In this document: one piece after another, positions 25,404 through 34,966 of the stretch
Numbering within the stretch: the first letter of the stretch is position 1
Layout: each line of letters opens with the position of its first letter
Assembly: GCF_001514195.1 (NCBI RefSeq)
Contig: NZ_KQ948745.1
Span: 62,001-126,000, forward strand
Reading direction: 5' to 3'
From: Streptomyces griseorubiginosus
GTDB lineage: Bacteria > Actinomycetota > Actinomycetes > Streptomycetales > Streptomycetaceae
DNA length: 64,000 bases
Position numbers and translations under genes: made by a program
Notes under the pieces: model-generated
What the model was told of the DNA's origin: nothing
The model's database searches: none
The model's input: the letters and a program-made list of their open reading frames with translations, nothing else

Positions 25404-25835
25404 ATGACCGGAATGGACGCGCGGGACCCCGAACTCAAGAAGGAACTCAACGCCACCCTGCAAGCGCGCAGGGAACTGGGCGAGGAGTACGAGTCCGCGC
25501 TGGTCGACTCGTTCCTGGAGAAGGTCGACCAGCGGATCGACGGCGCGGTGGACCGCCGCCTGCGCCGTCAGCTCGCCGAGCAGCAGATGGTGACGGCCCG
25601 GGGCGCCCGCTCCCCCAAGCCCACCGACTCCTTCGGCGAACGCTTCGGCTTCGGCATCGTCTCCCTGGTCCTCGCGATCCCGCTGTCGGGGATCGGCGGC
25701 GGGGTGGCCCACCTGCCGGGCCTCCTGGTGACCTGGGCAGGCATCGTCGGCGTCAACGCCTTCCAGGCCCTGCGCACCAACCCGGACCTGTTCAGGGGCC
25801 GCCGCAACAGGGACAAATCCGACTGGGAGGACTGA
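25404..25835 (+). CDS. Hypothetical membrane protein
   Basis: About 143 aa. The first 75 residues are charged and helical (ELKKELNATLQARRELGEEYESALVDSF is rich in Glu/Arg, quoted as two parts of one helix), followed by two hydrophobic segments around residues 88-122 and a basic tail. It resembles the small conserved actinobacterial proteins with a 2TM module after a coiled N-terminus. A TACCGT box ends eight bases before ATG 25404, so the mRNA may be leaderless. Function unknown. Confidence 0.75.
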   Translation: MTGMDARDPELKKELNATLQARRELGEEYESALVDSFLEKVDQRIDGAVDRRLRRQLAEQQMVTARGARSPKPTDSFGERFGFGIVSLVLAIPLSGIGGGVAHLPGLLVTWAGIVGVNAFQALRTNPDLFRGRRNRDKSDWED

Positions 25836-25872
25836 GAGGGACGCGCCGCAGGGGGCGCCGCAGGCGCCCTAA

Positions 25873-25912
25873 GGGGCGCGGGGAACTGCGCGACCAGCCC
25901 CCACCGCCCCGC
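25873..25912. repeat. Dispersed Streptomyces REP-like sequence, copy 1
   Basis: GGGGCGCGGGGAACTGCGCG followed by ACCAGCCCCC. Related copies occur at 33151-33217, 40575-40606 (inverted), 40641-40657 (partial) and 441-461 (inverted, partial), always between genes. Confidence 0.75.
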
Positions 25913-25956
25913 ACCCGCCCCACAACGCCCCCACCCGAGCTCTCAGGCGAACAACC

Positions 25957-26718
25957 TCACACCTGACGCGTAGGCAGCACCATCACCTGCCGCAGATTCA
26001 CCTGCGCCGGCCGACTGGCAACGTAAGCCACCACATCCGCCAGCTCGTACGGCGACAGCGCACCGAACGCCTCCACCAGCCCCCCGATCGCCTCCTGCCC
26101 CTCCGCATCGAGACGCGAGGCGATCTCCGTCTGCGTCACCCCCGGCTCGACGTTGGTCACCCGCACCCCCCGCGGCGAGAACTCGCCCCGCAGCAGCGCC
26201 GAGAGATGGGTGACCGCGGCCTTCGTCGCCCCGTACACGGCGAAGCCCGGGAAGCCGGTCAGATGCGCGGCGACGGACGAGATGTTCACGAGGTCCGCGC
26301 TCCCGCCCCGCGCCGCCGCCTCCCCGAGGTCCCCGGCGAAGGCCCCGGTGATGCGCAGCACCCCGGTGAGATTGGTGTCGATCATCGCCTGCCACTCGTC
26401 GACGGGCGCCTGCTCGATCGGATTCGGGATCATGACACCGGCGTTGTTGACGACCAGGTCGACGGTCCCGTACGCCTCGTGGATCCGCGCCACCGCGGCC
26501 TCCACCGACGCGTCGTCCGTGATGTCGGCGACGACGGCCAGCGCCTGCCCGCCGTCGGCCACGATCTTCTCCACGACGGCGTCGAGCCGCTCCGCGCGCC
26601 GCGCCAGCAGCGCGACCCTCGCGCCCTCGGCGGCCAGCGTCACGGCAACCGCCTCACCGATCCCGCTCGCGGCTCCGGTGACGACGGCGGTGCGTCCGGC
26701 CAGATTCTCGTACGACAT
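25957..26718 (-). CDS. Short-chain dehydrogenase/reductase
   Basis: About 253 aa, classical SDR. NAD(P)-binding TGAASGIGEA near residue 15, NNAG (~91), catalytic Ser in NISSVAAH, YGATK (Tyr/Lys pair ~161-165) and the PG motif EPGVTQTE are all present. The RR at the end of the second strand (LARRAERLD) suggests NADP preference. It is divergent from a MmyB-like regulator 177 bases away, a common pairing in which the regulator controls the reductase. Physiological substrate unknown. Confidence 0.9.
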   Translation of the reverse strand: MSYENLAGRTAVVTGAASGIGEAVAVTLAAEGARVALLARRAERLDAVVEKIVADGGQALAVVADITDDASVEAAVARIHEAYGTVDLVVNNAGVMIPNPIEQAPVDEWQAMIDTNLTGVLRITGAFAGDLGEAAARGGSADLVNISSVAAHLTGFPGFAVYGATKAAVTHLSALLRGEFSPRGVRVTNVEPGVTQTEIASRLDAEGQEAIGGLVEAFGALSPYELADVVAYVASRPAQVNLRQVMVLPTRQV

Positions 26719-26895
26719 GAAAGTGCTCCTCGGAAGGCGGAATTCAGAAGGCGGAAAGCCGAAGGACTGTCAGCCGGGCCTCTCCCCGGCTCGTCCACGA
26801 CTCTGCGCCGCCCGGGCCGCCGTACCCAGGGATGAGCTTTTCCTGGGTCTGCCAGTACCAGGTTCCGCGCCCGCGCCTCGCTTACGCTCGAACCC

Positions 26896-27759
26896 ATGGA
26901 CGGGGATCTCGGAGACTTCCTGCGCTCGCGCCGTGCCCGCATCCGGCCCGAGGATGTCGGCCTGCCTTCGTACGGCCGGCGCCGGGTGCCGGGCCTGCGC
27001 CGCGAGGAGGTGGCGCAGCTGGCCGGGGTGAGCGTCGACTACTACATCCGCCTGGAGCAGGGCCGGGGTCCTGGGGGCCCCTCCCGGACGAAGTCTGGGG
27101 GAGTCTCGGACGCCGTCCTGGACTCCATCGCCCGCGTGCTTCAGCTGGACGCGACCGAGCAGGCCTATCTGCGGACGGTGGCCCGGCCGCCGAAGAAGGA
27201 GAGGGACGGCCGCCGCCGCAGCGCGCGGCCGGGCATCCGCGCGGGTGTCCAGCGGCTGCTGGACAGCATGGACCGCACCCCGGCCTTCGTCCTCGGCCCC
27301 GCGATGGAGGCGCTGGCCTGGAACGAGCTCGGGGACGCCCTGCACGGGTTCAGCCGGCTGCCCCCGGACCGGCGCAACATCGTCCGGCACCTCTTCCTGG
27401 AACCCGAGGGCCGGGACCTCTACCCCGACTGGAACGCGGTCGCCGCCCAGTGCGTGGCCACCCTGCGGCTGAGCGCGGGCACCCACGCCGACCACCGCGA
27501 GCTGCGCGACCTCGTCGGCGAACTCTCCCTCAAGAGCGAGGACTTCCGCCGGCTGTGGGCCGACCACCAGGTCAGGGCGTGCATGTACGGCACGAAACGC
27601 GTCCGGCACCCGGTCGCGGGCCTGCTGACGCTGCCCTACGAATCGCTGACGCTCCCGGAGACACCGGAGCAGACCCTGGTGGTCTACACACCGGAGCCGG
27701 GATCGGAGACCGCGGAGAGGCTGGCGCTGCTGGGCAGTTGGGCCGGTACGAGCGCGTAG
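26896..27759 (+). CDS. XRE-family regulator of the MmyB-like ligand-binding type
   Basis: About 287 aa. The N-terminal helix-turn-helix (RREEVAQLAGVSVDYYIRLE) is followed by a long MmyB-like domain (~100-287) with MEALAWNELGDAL, YPDWNAVAAQ and VRHPVAGLLTLPYE. An extra ~11-residue segment (GGPSRTKSGGV) lies between GRGP and SDAVLD compared with the usual pattern, encoded by a palindromic element. A TACGCT box ends eight bases before ATG 26896, consistent with a leaderless transcript. It is divergent from an SDR gene, the likely target. Confidence 0.9.
   Translation: MDGDLGDFLRSRRARIRPEDVGLPSYGRRRVPGLRREEVAQLAGVSVDYYIRLEQGRGPGGPSRTKSGGVSDAVLDSIARVLQLDATEQAYLRTVARPPKKERDGRRRSARPGIRAGVQRLLDSMDRTPAFVLGPAMEALAWNELGDALHGFSRLPPDRRNIVRHLFLEPEGRDLYPDWNAVAAQCVATLRLSAGTHADHRELRDLVGELSLKSEDFRRLWADHQVRACMYGTKRVRHPVAGLLTLPYESLTLPETPEQTLVVYTPEPGSETAERLALLGSWAGTSA
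27071..27104. repeat. Palindromic element inserted in frame in the regulator gene
   Basis: The segment contains GGGGGCCCCTCCCGG and, nine bases on, CTGGGGGAG; CTCCC and GGGAG arms can pair. The same kind of sequence is, from memory, widely repeated between genes in Streptomyces chromosomes. Here it adds about 33 bases (11 codons) to a coding sequence without breaking the frame. Confidence 0.65.
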
Positions 27760-28126
27760 TGGGCGCCGTTACGAGGGCCCACTGGCCGGTGCGAGCGCGT
27801 AGAAAGTAATGCGCGGGGACCGCCGCACCCCCGTTGACGGGGGGCGGGACGACGGCGGTCCCCGCGAGGGACGTCGACCGGGTCAGGCCAGGTCCACGTC
27901 CGGCGTCCATGGAGGTCCGGGAGCCGCTCCGGAGGTCCTTGGACGTTCGGCGCCGGCTGGGGCGGGGAGCCGCTCCCGCCCTGCCGACACCCACTAATCT
28001 GCCGGACCCGTGTTAAGCGTGTGCTGCGCGGACGTGACACCCTCGTACCACTTCCACGAAGTCCACCCCTTCGGTAGGAAACCGGAAGTTCGCCTCCGGC
28101 ACCCGCCGTTCACCGGACGTTTCCCG
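27760..28126. other. Gap between convergent regulator and cbs genes
   Basis: About 370 bases containing the strong hairpin at 27812-27866. The remainder shows no credible gene; short open frames lack ribosome sites and recognisable products. Confidence 0.5.
27812..27866. terminator. Perfect 14-bp inverted repeat between convergent genes
   Basis: Arms 27812-27825 and 27853-27866 are perfectly complementary (CGCGGGGACCGCCG and its complement) with a 27-base loop. It could end transcription from either side. Confidence 0.75.
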
Positions 28127-29515
<1,389 letters not shown>

Positions 29516-29673
29516 CGTTGTCTCCGGATGCTTGCAAAGAGGTCCTAGTGGTCCAGCCAGCCTATGGCCTGTTCGGGCGCCATGACGGCCGTTCACTCGC
29601 TGTGGGGATTGGGCCACGGTCCGTGCGGGGCAAGGAGTGGGTGTAGCGGGTACGACGGAGGTGGCGGCGACGT

Positions 29674-30726
29674 ATGACGAGCATGTCGAGGGCGAGGGTG
29701 GCCCGCCGGATCGCGGCCGGCGCCGCCTACGGCGGTGGCGGGATCGGTCTGGTCGGTGCGGCGGCGATGGGTCTGCTGCTGGCGGAGGTGCGGCTGGCCA
29801 GACGCCAGGTGGGCAACGGCACGACGCCGCACGTCCCGCAGGCCGACGGCCGGTACGGCCATGGGTACACGGTGGTCGGGGAACCTCCCCTGCGCCTGGT
29901 GATGCTGGGCGACTCCACGGCCGCGGGCCAGGGCGTGCACCGAGCGGGCCAGACGCCGGGCGCGCTGCTGGCGTCGGGCCTGGCGGCGGTGGCGGAGCGG
30001 CCGGTGGAGCTGCGCAACGTCGCCCTGCCGGGGGCCACCTCGGACGACCTGGACCGCCAGGTGGCGCTGACCCTGTCGGATCCGGCGCGGGTCCCGGACG
30101 TGTGCGTGATCATGATCGGCGCGAACGACGTGACGCATCGGATGCCGGCCACGCGCTCGGTGCGCCATCTGTCCTCGGCGGTACGGCGGCTGCGCACGGC
30201 CGGTGCCGAGGTGGTGGTCGGCACCTGTCCCGACCTGGGCACGATCGAGCCGGTGCAGCAGCCGTTGCGCTGGTTGGCACGCAGGGCGTCCCGGCAGCTG
30301 GCGGCGGCCCAGACGATCGGCGCGGTCGAGCAGGGCGGGCGCACGGTGTCGCTGGGCGATCTGCTGGGCCCGGAGTTCGAGGCGAATCCCCGTGAGCTGT
30401 TCGGGCCGGACAACTACCACCCCTCGGCGGAGGGTTACGCGACGGCGGCGATGGCCGTGCTGCCGACGGTCTGCGCGGCCCTGAGCCTGTGGCCGGCCGA
30501 CGAGGACCGTCCGGACGCGTCCCGCCGCGAGGGCTTCCTGCCGGTGGCCAGGGCGGCGGCGGAGGCCGCGTCGGAGGCCGGTACGGAGGTCGCGGCGGCG
30601 CTGCCGACGGGTCCGACCGGGCCGTGGGCACTCCTCAAGCGCAGGCGCAGGCGGCGGGTGCGGGCGACCGAGCCGGCGCCCGCCGTGGACGCGGCACAGC
30701 GGGAGGCGGGCTCGTCGAGCGTCTGA
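29674..30726 (+). CDS. SGNH/GDSL-family hydrolase, membrane-anchored
   Basis: About 350 aa. An N-terminal hydrophobic segment (~18-38) anchors or exports the protein. The SGNH blocks are in order: LGDSTAAG (Ser nucleophile), NVALPGATSDD (Gly block II), MIGANDVT (Asn block III) and DNYHPSAEGY (Asp/His block V). Such enzymes are esterases or lipases, often acting on cell-wall or lipid acyl groups. A C-terminal Ala/Glu-rich and Arg-rich (KRRRRRRVR) tail is unusual. ATG 29674 has GGAGG about 12 bases upstream; ATG 29683 is an alternative. Confidence 0.88.
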   Translation: MTSMSRARVARRIAAGAAYGGGGIGLVGAAAMGLLLAEVRLARRQVGNGTTPHVPQADGRYGHGYTVVGEPPLRLVMLGDSTAAGQGVHRAGQTPGALLASGLAAVAERPVELRNVALPGATSDDLDRQVALTLSDPARVPDVCVIMIGANDVTHRMPATRSVRHLSSAVRRLRTAGAEVVVGTCPDLGTIEPVQQPLRWLARRASRQLAAAQTIGAVEQGGRTVSLGDLLGPEFEANPRELFGPDNYHPSAEGYATAAMAVLPTVCAALSLWPADEDRPDASRREGFLPVARAAAEAASEAGTEVAAALPTGPTGPWALLKRRRRRRVRATEPAPAVDAAQREAGSSSV

Positions 30727-30854
30727 CCGACGCGGAAAAGCAAGCGCTTAGACATAGGTCACACCGCCACCCCCGTGACCCAGGCCATACGTACGGGTAA
30801 CTTCCCAAGCAGCCCCGTCCGGAAGAAAACCCCCGCACGCCAATGGAGCCCGTG

Positions 30855-32075
30855 ATGCCCGAAGCCGTGATCGTCTCGACCGCCCGCTCCCCGATCGGCC
30901 GCGCCGTCAAGGGCTCGCTCAAGGACCTGCGCCCCGACGACCTCACCGCCACGATCATTCAGGCCGCCCTCGCCAAGGTCCCCGAGCTGGACCCGCGCGA
31001 CATCGACGACCTGATGCTCGGCTGCGGCCTGCCCGGCGGGGAGCAGGGCTACAACCTGGGCCGGATCGTCGCCGTGCAGATGGGCATGGACCACCTGCCG
31101 GGCTGCACGATCACCCGTTACTGTTCCTCCTCGCTCCAGACGAGCCGCATGGCCCTGCACGCCATCAAGGCCGGCGAGGGCGACGTCTTCATCTCGGCCG
31201 GTGTCGAGATGGTCTCCCGCTACGCCAAGGGCAGCTCGGACGGCCTGCCGGGCACCACCAACCCGCTCTTCGACGAGGCCCAGGCCCGCACCGCGGCCAC
31301 CGCCGCCTCCGAGGGCTCCACCTGGCACGACCCGCGCGAGGACGGCCTGCTCCCCGACCCGTACATCGCGATGGGCCAGACCGCGGAGAACCTGGCCCGC
31401 GTCAAGGGCGTCACCCGTCAGGACATGGACGAGTTCGGCGTCCGCTCGCAGAACCTCGCCGAGGAGGCCATCAAGAACGGCTTCTGGGAGCGCGAGATCA
31501 CCCCGGTCACGCTGCCCGACGGCACGGTCGTCAGCAAGGACGACGGCCCCCGCGCCGGCGTCACCCTGGAGGGCGTCCAGGGCCTGAAGCCGGTCTTCCG
31601 CCCCGACGGCCTGGTCACGGCCGGCAACTGCTGCCCGCTGAACGACGGTGCCGCCGCGGTCGTGATCATGTCCGACACCAAGGCGCGCGAGCTGGGTCTC
31701 ACCCCGCTGGCCCGGATCGTCTCGACCGGCGTCTCGGGCCTGTCCCCCGAGATCATGGGCCTCGGCCCGGTCGACGCAAGCAACCAGGCGCTGCGCCGCG
31801 CCGGTCTCACCATCGACGACATCGACCTGGTCGAGATCAACGAGGCGTTCGCCGCCCAGGTGATCCCCTCCTACCGCGACCTGAACATCCCGCTGGAGAA
31901 GCTGAACGTGAACGGTGGCGCGATCGCCGTCGGCCACCCCTTCGGCATGACCGGCGCCCGCATAACCGGCACGCTCATCAACTCCCTCCAGTTCCACGAC
32001 AAGCAGTTCGGTCTGGAGACGATGTGCGTGGGCGGCGGCCAGGGCATGGCCATGGTCATCGAGCGCCTCAGCTGA
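30855..32075 (+). CDS. Acetyl-CoA acyltransferase (thiolase)
   Basis: About 406 aa, full-length thiolase. The acyl-enzyme Cys is in TRYCSSSLQ (~93), with the late catalytic His in GGAIAVGHPFGMTGAR and the second Cys in CVGGGQG; NEAFAAQ is also conserved. It catalyses reversible thiolytic cleavage or Claisen condensation of 3-ketoacyl-CoA, so it acts in fatty acid beta-oxidation or acetoacetyl-CoA formation. ATG 30855 was preferred over ATG 30843 because GGAG is seven bases upstream. Followed by a strong terminator. No partner dehydrogenase nearby. Confidence 0.93.
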   Translation: MPEAVIVSTARSPIGRAVKGSLKDLRPDDLTATIIQAALAKVPELDPRDIDDLMLGCGLPGGEQGYNLGRIVAVQMGMDHLPGCTITRYCSSSLQTSRMALHAIKAGEGDVFISAGVEMVSRYAKGSSDGLPGTTNPLFDEAQARTAATAASEGSTWHDPREDGLLPDPYIAMGQTAENLARVKGVTRQDMDEFGVRSQNLAEEAIKNGFWEREITPVTLPDGTVVSKDDGPRAGVTLEGVQGLKPVFRPDGLVTAGNCCPLNDGAAAVVIMSDTKARELGLTPLARIVSTGVSGLSPEIMGLGPVDASNQALRRAGLTIDDIDLVEINEAFAAQVIPSYRDLNIPLEKLNVNGGAIAVGHPFGMTGARITGTLINSLQFHDKQFGLETMCVGGGQGMAMVIERLS

Positions 32076-32112
32076 CGGAACGTGCCCAACCGGGCACCCA
32101 GCGCCACCCTTT

Positions 32113-32147
32113 GGCCCAGAACCGTGGAAACTCCAAGGTTCTGGGCC
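32113..32147 (+). terminator. Hairpin after the thiolase gene
   Basis: GGCCCAGAACC (32113-32123) pairs perfectly with GGTTCTGGGCC (32137-32147) around a 13-base loop, 38 bases after the thiolase stop. Confidence 0.8.
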
Positions 32148-32343
32148 GATTTGTGATCCAATCTCCCTCAGGATGTGACCTATATCGCTCCCGCGGGGAT
32201 TTCCGCAGGTCACACTGTTCCCTCCCTAAACCCCGACCCCAAAGTCCTGTCCGATTCGTGACGTTACGCACTGACAGCTGGATAGTTAGCCCTTCAAGCT
32301 GATGTAGGAAGTCGGGGGTCGACTTTGAACCGGGAGTACGTCA

Positions 32344-33126
32344 GTGAGCGCCATGCCGATCGCCTTGCTGGTCACCACGGCCGCCACCGGCGCCGTGGGC
32401 GTCGCCGTCCTGCGCACCCTCATGGTGCTGCGCCGACAGGTCGCCGCCCTGCACACCGAGCTCGCCAGGAACAACAGCGCACCCGTCCGGGGTCTCGTGC
32501 CGGCCGCCCGCCCCGCCACCGACGTCGACGAGATACGCGCCGCGGTGGCCGAGGCCCTCGCCGAGGAGCGTGAGCGCGAACTCGCCGAGGCCCGCGCCTT
32601 CTGGGCCGCGCAGGAGGCCCGGGACGTCTCCGACGCCCCGTCGCTGCTCGGCCTGCCCGACAGCGAGCTGTTCCTGCCCCGACAGGCGGACTTCGTGGGC
32701 CTGGAGCCGGTCTCGGAGCCGTCGGCCGACCTGGACGAGTTCGCGGGAGACTCCCCCGAACTGGCCGCGGCCCGCCGCCGGCACCCGAGCCACCCGGACT
32801 TCGTCCCGGTCGGTTCACCCCTCGTGAACGACCATGAGCGCACGGTGGCGACCCTGGAGGACCTCGCGGCCTCCGGCACCGAACTCGCGGACGTCCGCCC
32901 CGGCCCGCTCGGCACCCTGGACGTCTACGTCTTCGCCGACGGCACCACGCTGTGCATGACCCCGGGCCACCGCGAGACGGCCGAACGCCTCTCCGCGGCC
33001 CTGCGCGCCGGCGAGACCCCGGTGCTGCTGGGCGGCTCGGGCATCTCGGGCGCGTACACGCTGACGTTCGCGTGCGGTGGGGAGAACGTCTACATCCTGG
33101 CGGACCGGGTCATAGCCTCGCTTTGA
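32344..33126 (+). CDS. Conserved-looking hypothetical protein with N-terminal membrane helix
   Basis: About 260 aa. GTG 32344. A short N-terminal hydrophobic helix (ALLVTTAATGAVGVAVL) is followed by an Ala/Glu/Arg-rich coiled segment (~55-95). A C-terminal globular part (~165-260) contains FADGTTLCMTPGHRETAERL and GGSGISGAYTLTFACGGENVYILADRVIASL (described as its last strand-rich 30 residues). No enzyme motif was recognised. Single gene behind a 170-base leader region holding an AGGTCAC-type dyad. Confidence 0.75.
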   Translation: MSAMPIALLVTTAATGAVGVAVLRTLMVLRRQVAALHTELARNNSAPVRGLVPAARPATDVDEIRAAVAEALAEERERELAEARAFWAAQEARDVSDAPSLLGLPDSELFLPRQADFVGLEPVSEPSADLDEFAGDSPELAAARRRHPSHPDFVPVGSPLVNDHERTVATLEDLAASGTELADVRPGPLGTLDVYVFADGTTLCMTPGHRETAERLSAALRAGETPVLLGGSGISGAYTLTFACGGENVYILADRVIASL

Positions 33127-33150
33127 GGCGCCGGGGGCCTGGCCCCACCC

Positions 33151-33217
33151 AGGGGCGCGGGGCTGTGTCGATATGCGGCTCCGCCGCGTGGGCGCGACCA
33201 GCCCCCACCGGGCCCGC
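33151..33217. repeat. Dispersed REP-like sequence, copy 2 with internal hairpin
   Basis: Begins AGGGGCGCGGGG and ends GCGCGACCAGCCCCCACC as in the 25873-25912 copy. The centre is replaced by a small palindrome (ATGCGGCTCCGCCGCGT). Confidence 0.7.
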
Positions 33218-33232
33218 GGTCGCCACGCATCC

Positions 33233-33544
33233 TCAGACCCCCGCCCGCTTCTGCGCCTCCTCCACCAACAGCACAGCCTCAGACACCTGGCCCTCGTCCG
33301 AAAGCACGAGGGCCAAGTCGTGTGCCGCCACGGTGATCTGGTCGGCCGCGGCGAACATCCCGGCGTCCGGCATCACCCGGGGTCTCGCCTCCGGCGCCTC
33401 GATGACCTGCGCCCGATGGGCCAACTCGCGGGCCAGCCACAGGGCCTCGGCTGCGGCGCCGCGCTGGAGTCGGGACTGCGGCGCGGCCCTGAGCCGGTCG
33501 GCGAAATGGTCCACAGCCTGGGTCAGACGCGAGGTATCAGCCAC
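33233..33544 (-). CDS. Small helical hypothetical protein
   Basis: About 103 aa, Ala/Glu/Arg-rich and predicted all-helical (DHFADRLRAAPQSRLQRGAA; LARELAHRAQVIEAPEARPR). It has the coding bias of its neighbours. GTG 33544 follows TACGGT by six bases, consistent with a leaderless start. No known domain recognised. Confidence 0.65.
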   Translation of the reverse strand: MADTSRLTQAVDHFADRLRAAPQSRLQRGAAAEALWLARELAHRAQVIEAPEARPRVMPDAGMFAAADQITVAAHDLALVLSDEGQVSEAVLLVEEAQKRAGV

Positions 33545-33646
33545 CCGGCAACCGTACGCGTCCCACCGGGACTGTTGCCAACACGCGAACGCTCAGGCAC
33601 GGTGACCTGAAGGACCGGCTTACATCCCCTGCGCACGGAGGCGCCG

Positions 33647-33877
33647 ATGTCCCAAGTCTTCTCCGAGGAGACCCACCGCAACATGCTCGCCCGCATCCCC
33701 CATTGCACCGGTCGTGAAGTCTCCGACTGGCTCCGCACCGTCGACGAAGGCCCGGCCCTCTTCCGCTTCGAGGAAAAGGTCAGCTGGCTCCGCCACGAAC
33801 ACAACCTCGCCTATGGCCACGCGAAGGCCATCATCCACGAGTACGACCTGAGGAGGGCCGCGCGCAGGTACTTCTGA
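33647..33877 (+). CDS. DUF4287 domain protein
   Basis: About 76 aa, one DUF4287 domain. The TGREVSDWLRTVDE and WLRHEHNLAYGHAKAIIHEY segments match the family pattern. Short free-standing DUF4287 proteins are common in actinobacteria and have no established function. GGAGG lies about six bases before ATG 33647. Followed by a strong hairpin. Confidence 0.85.
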   Translation: MSQVFSEETHRNMLARIPHCTGREVSDWLRTVDEGPALFRFEEKVSWLRHEHNLAYGHAKAIIHEYDLRRAARRYF

Positions 33878-33890
33878 GTCGCGCACATGC

Positions 33891-33924
33891 CGAAGGGCCC
33901 CCGGTCGGAACCGGGGGCCCTTCG
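33891..33924. terminator. 15-bp hairpin between convergent genes
   Basis: Arms 33891-33905 (CGAAGGGCCCCCGGT) and 33910-33924 are perfectly complementary with a 4-base loop. It serves the DUF4287 gene and the convergent Bax-inhibitor gene. Confidence 0.88.
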
Positions 33925-33942
33925 CCGTACTGCCGGCAGCGA

Positions 33943-34833
33943 CTAGTCGCTGCTGTTGAGGATCGCGACGAGGCGCAGGAACTCCATGTAGATCCAGACC
34001 AGCGTCAGCGTCAGACCGAACGCCGCCAGCCAGGCCTCCTCCTTCGGCGCGCCGTAGGCGATGCCGTCCTCGACCTGCTTGAAGTCGAGGGCGAGGAAGC
34101 ACGCGCCGAGCAGGACGCCGATGACCCCGAACAGGATGCCGAGGCCGCCGCTGCGGAAGCCGAGGCCGTCACCGCCGCCGAAGACGGCGAACAGCATGTT
34201 GACGACCATCAGCAGCAGGAAGCCGAGCGTGGCCGCCATGACGAAGCCGTAGAACCGGCGGTTCACGCGGATCCAGCCGGCCTTGTACGCGACCAGCACC
34301 GCGGCGAAGACCGCCAGGGTGCCGATCACGGCCTGCATGGCCGCGCCGCTCGCGATGCGGTTGTCCACGATGCTGGAGATGACGCCGAGGAACACGCCCT
34401 CGAACGCGGCGTACGACACGATCAGCGCGGGCGTGGCCTTGCGCTTGAACGACTGGACGAACGCCAGGACCATGCCGATCAGCGCGGCGCCGATGCCGAT
34501 GCCGTACGAACGGCTGATGTTGGCGTCGTCGACCGGCAGCAGCACCCAGGAGAGCGCGGCCGTGACGATCAGGACGCCGAGGGTGGTGCCGGTGCGCAGG
34601 ACGACGTCGTCCATCGTCATGCGGCCGGTGGTCACCGGGGTCTGCGGCGGGGCGCCCTGCTGAAGGTCCTGGGCGTAGGGGTTGGTCGCGTACGGGTTGG
34701 CCTGCGGCTGCGCGTAGGGGTTGCCCTGCGTGCCCACAGCTGCGCCCCCGGCCTGCGGCGCGGTGTTGAAGCCCGCGTAGCCGTTGTCGCGGCTGAACCC
34801 CCGTCGCGAGAAGACCGGGTTGCTGCTCCTCAT
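33943..34833 (-). CDS. Bax inhibitor-1/YccA-family membrane protein
   Basis: About 296 aa. A Gln/Asn/Pro/Tyr-rich cytoplasmic N-terminus (NPYAQPQANPYATNPYAQ) precedes seven membrane helices from residue ~75 on, typical of the YccA/Bax-inhibitor-1 family in actinobacteria. The end of the protein (EEAWLAAFGLTLTLVWIYME) contains the acidic residue pattern linked to proton/calcium leak function in BI-1 proteins. ATG 34833 follows GGAGGAGTGAA. Single gene. Confidence 0.9.
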   Translation of the reverse strand: MRSSNPVFSRRGFSRDNGYAGFNTAPQAGGAAVGTQGNPYAQPQANPYATNPYAQDLQQGAPPQTPVTTGRMTMDDVVLRTGTTLGVLIVTAALSWVLLPVDDANISRSYGIGIGAALIGMVLAFVQSFKRKATPALIVSYAAFEGVFLGVISSIVDNRIASGAAMQAVIGTLAVFAAVLVAYKAGWIRVNRRFYGFVMAATLGFLLLMVVNMLFAVFGGGDGLGFRSGGLGILFGVIGVLLGACFLALDFKQVEDGIAYGAPKEEAWLAAFGLTLTLVWIYMEFLRLVAILNSSD

Positions 34834-34966
34834 TTCACTCCTCCATGGCCACCGTGTGTGGACCTTGCCCTCAAGAGTAATGGGTAGGCAAAGGAATGAC
34901 CCTAGTGCTTGAGGAGGATCTTCCCTCGTTGTCCTGCGCAACACGTGGCCGGGAGGCGTGATTCCC

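Noticed and set aside
33131..33146. Hairpin GGGGGCCTGGCCCC after the 32344 gene
   Set aside because: Stem with an impossible loop size; probably incidental next to the REP-like copy.
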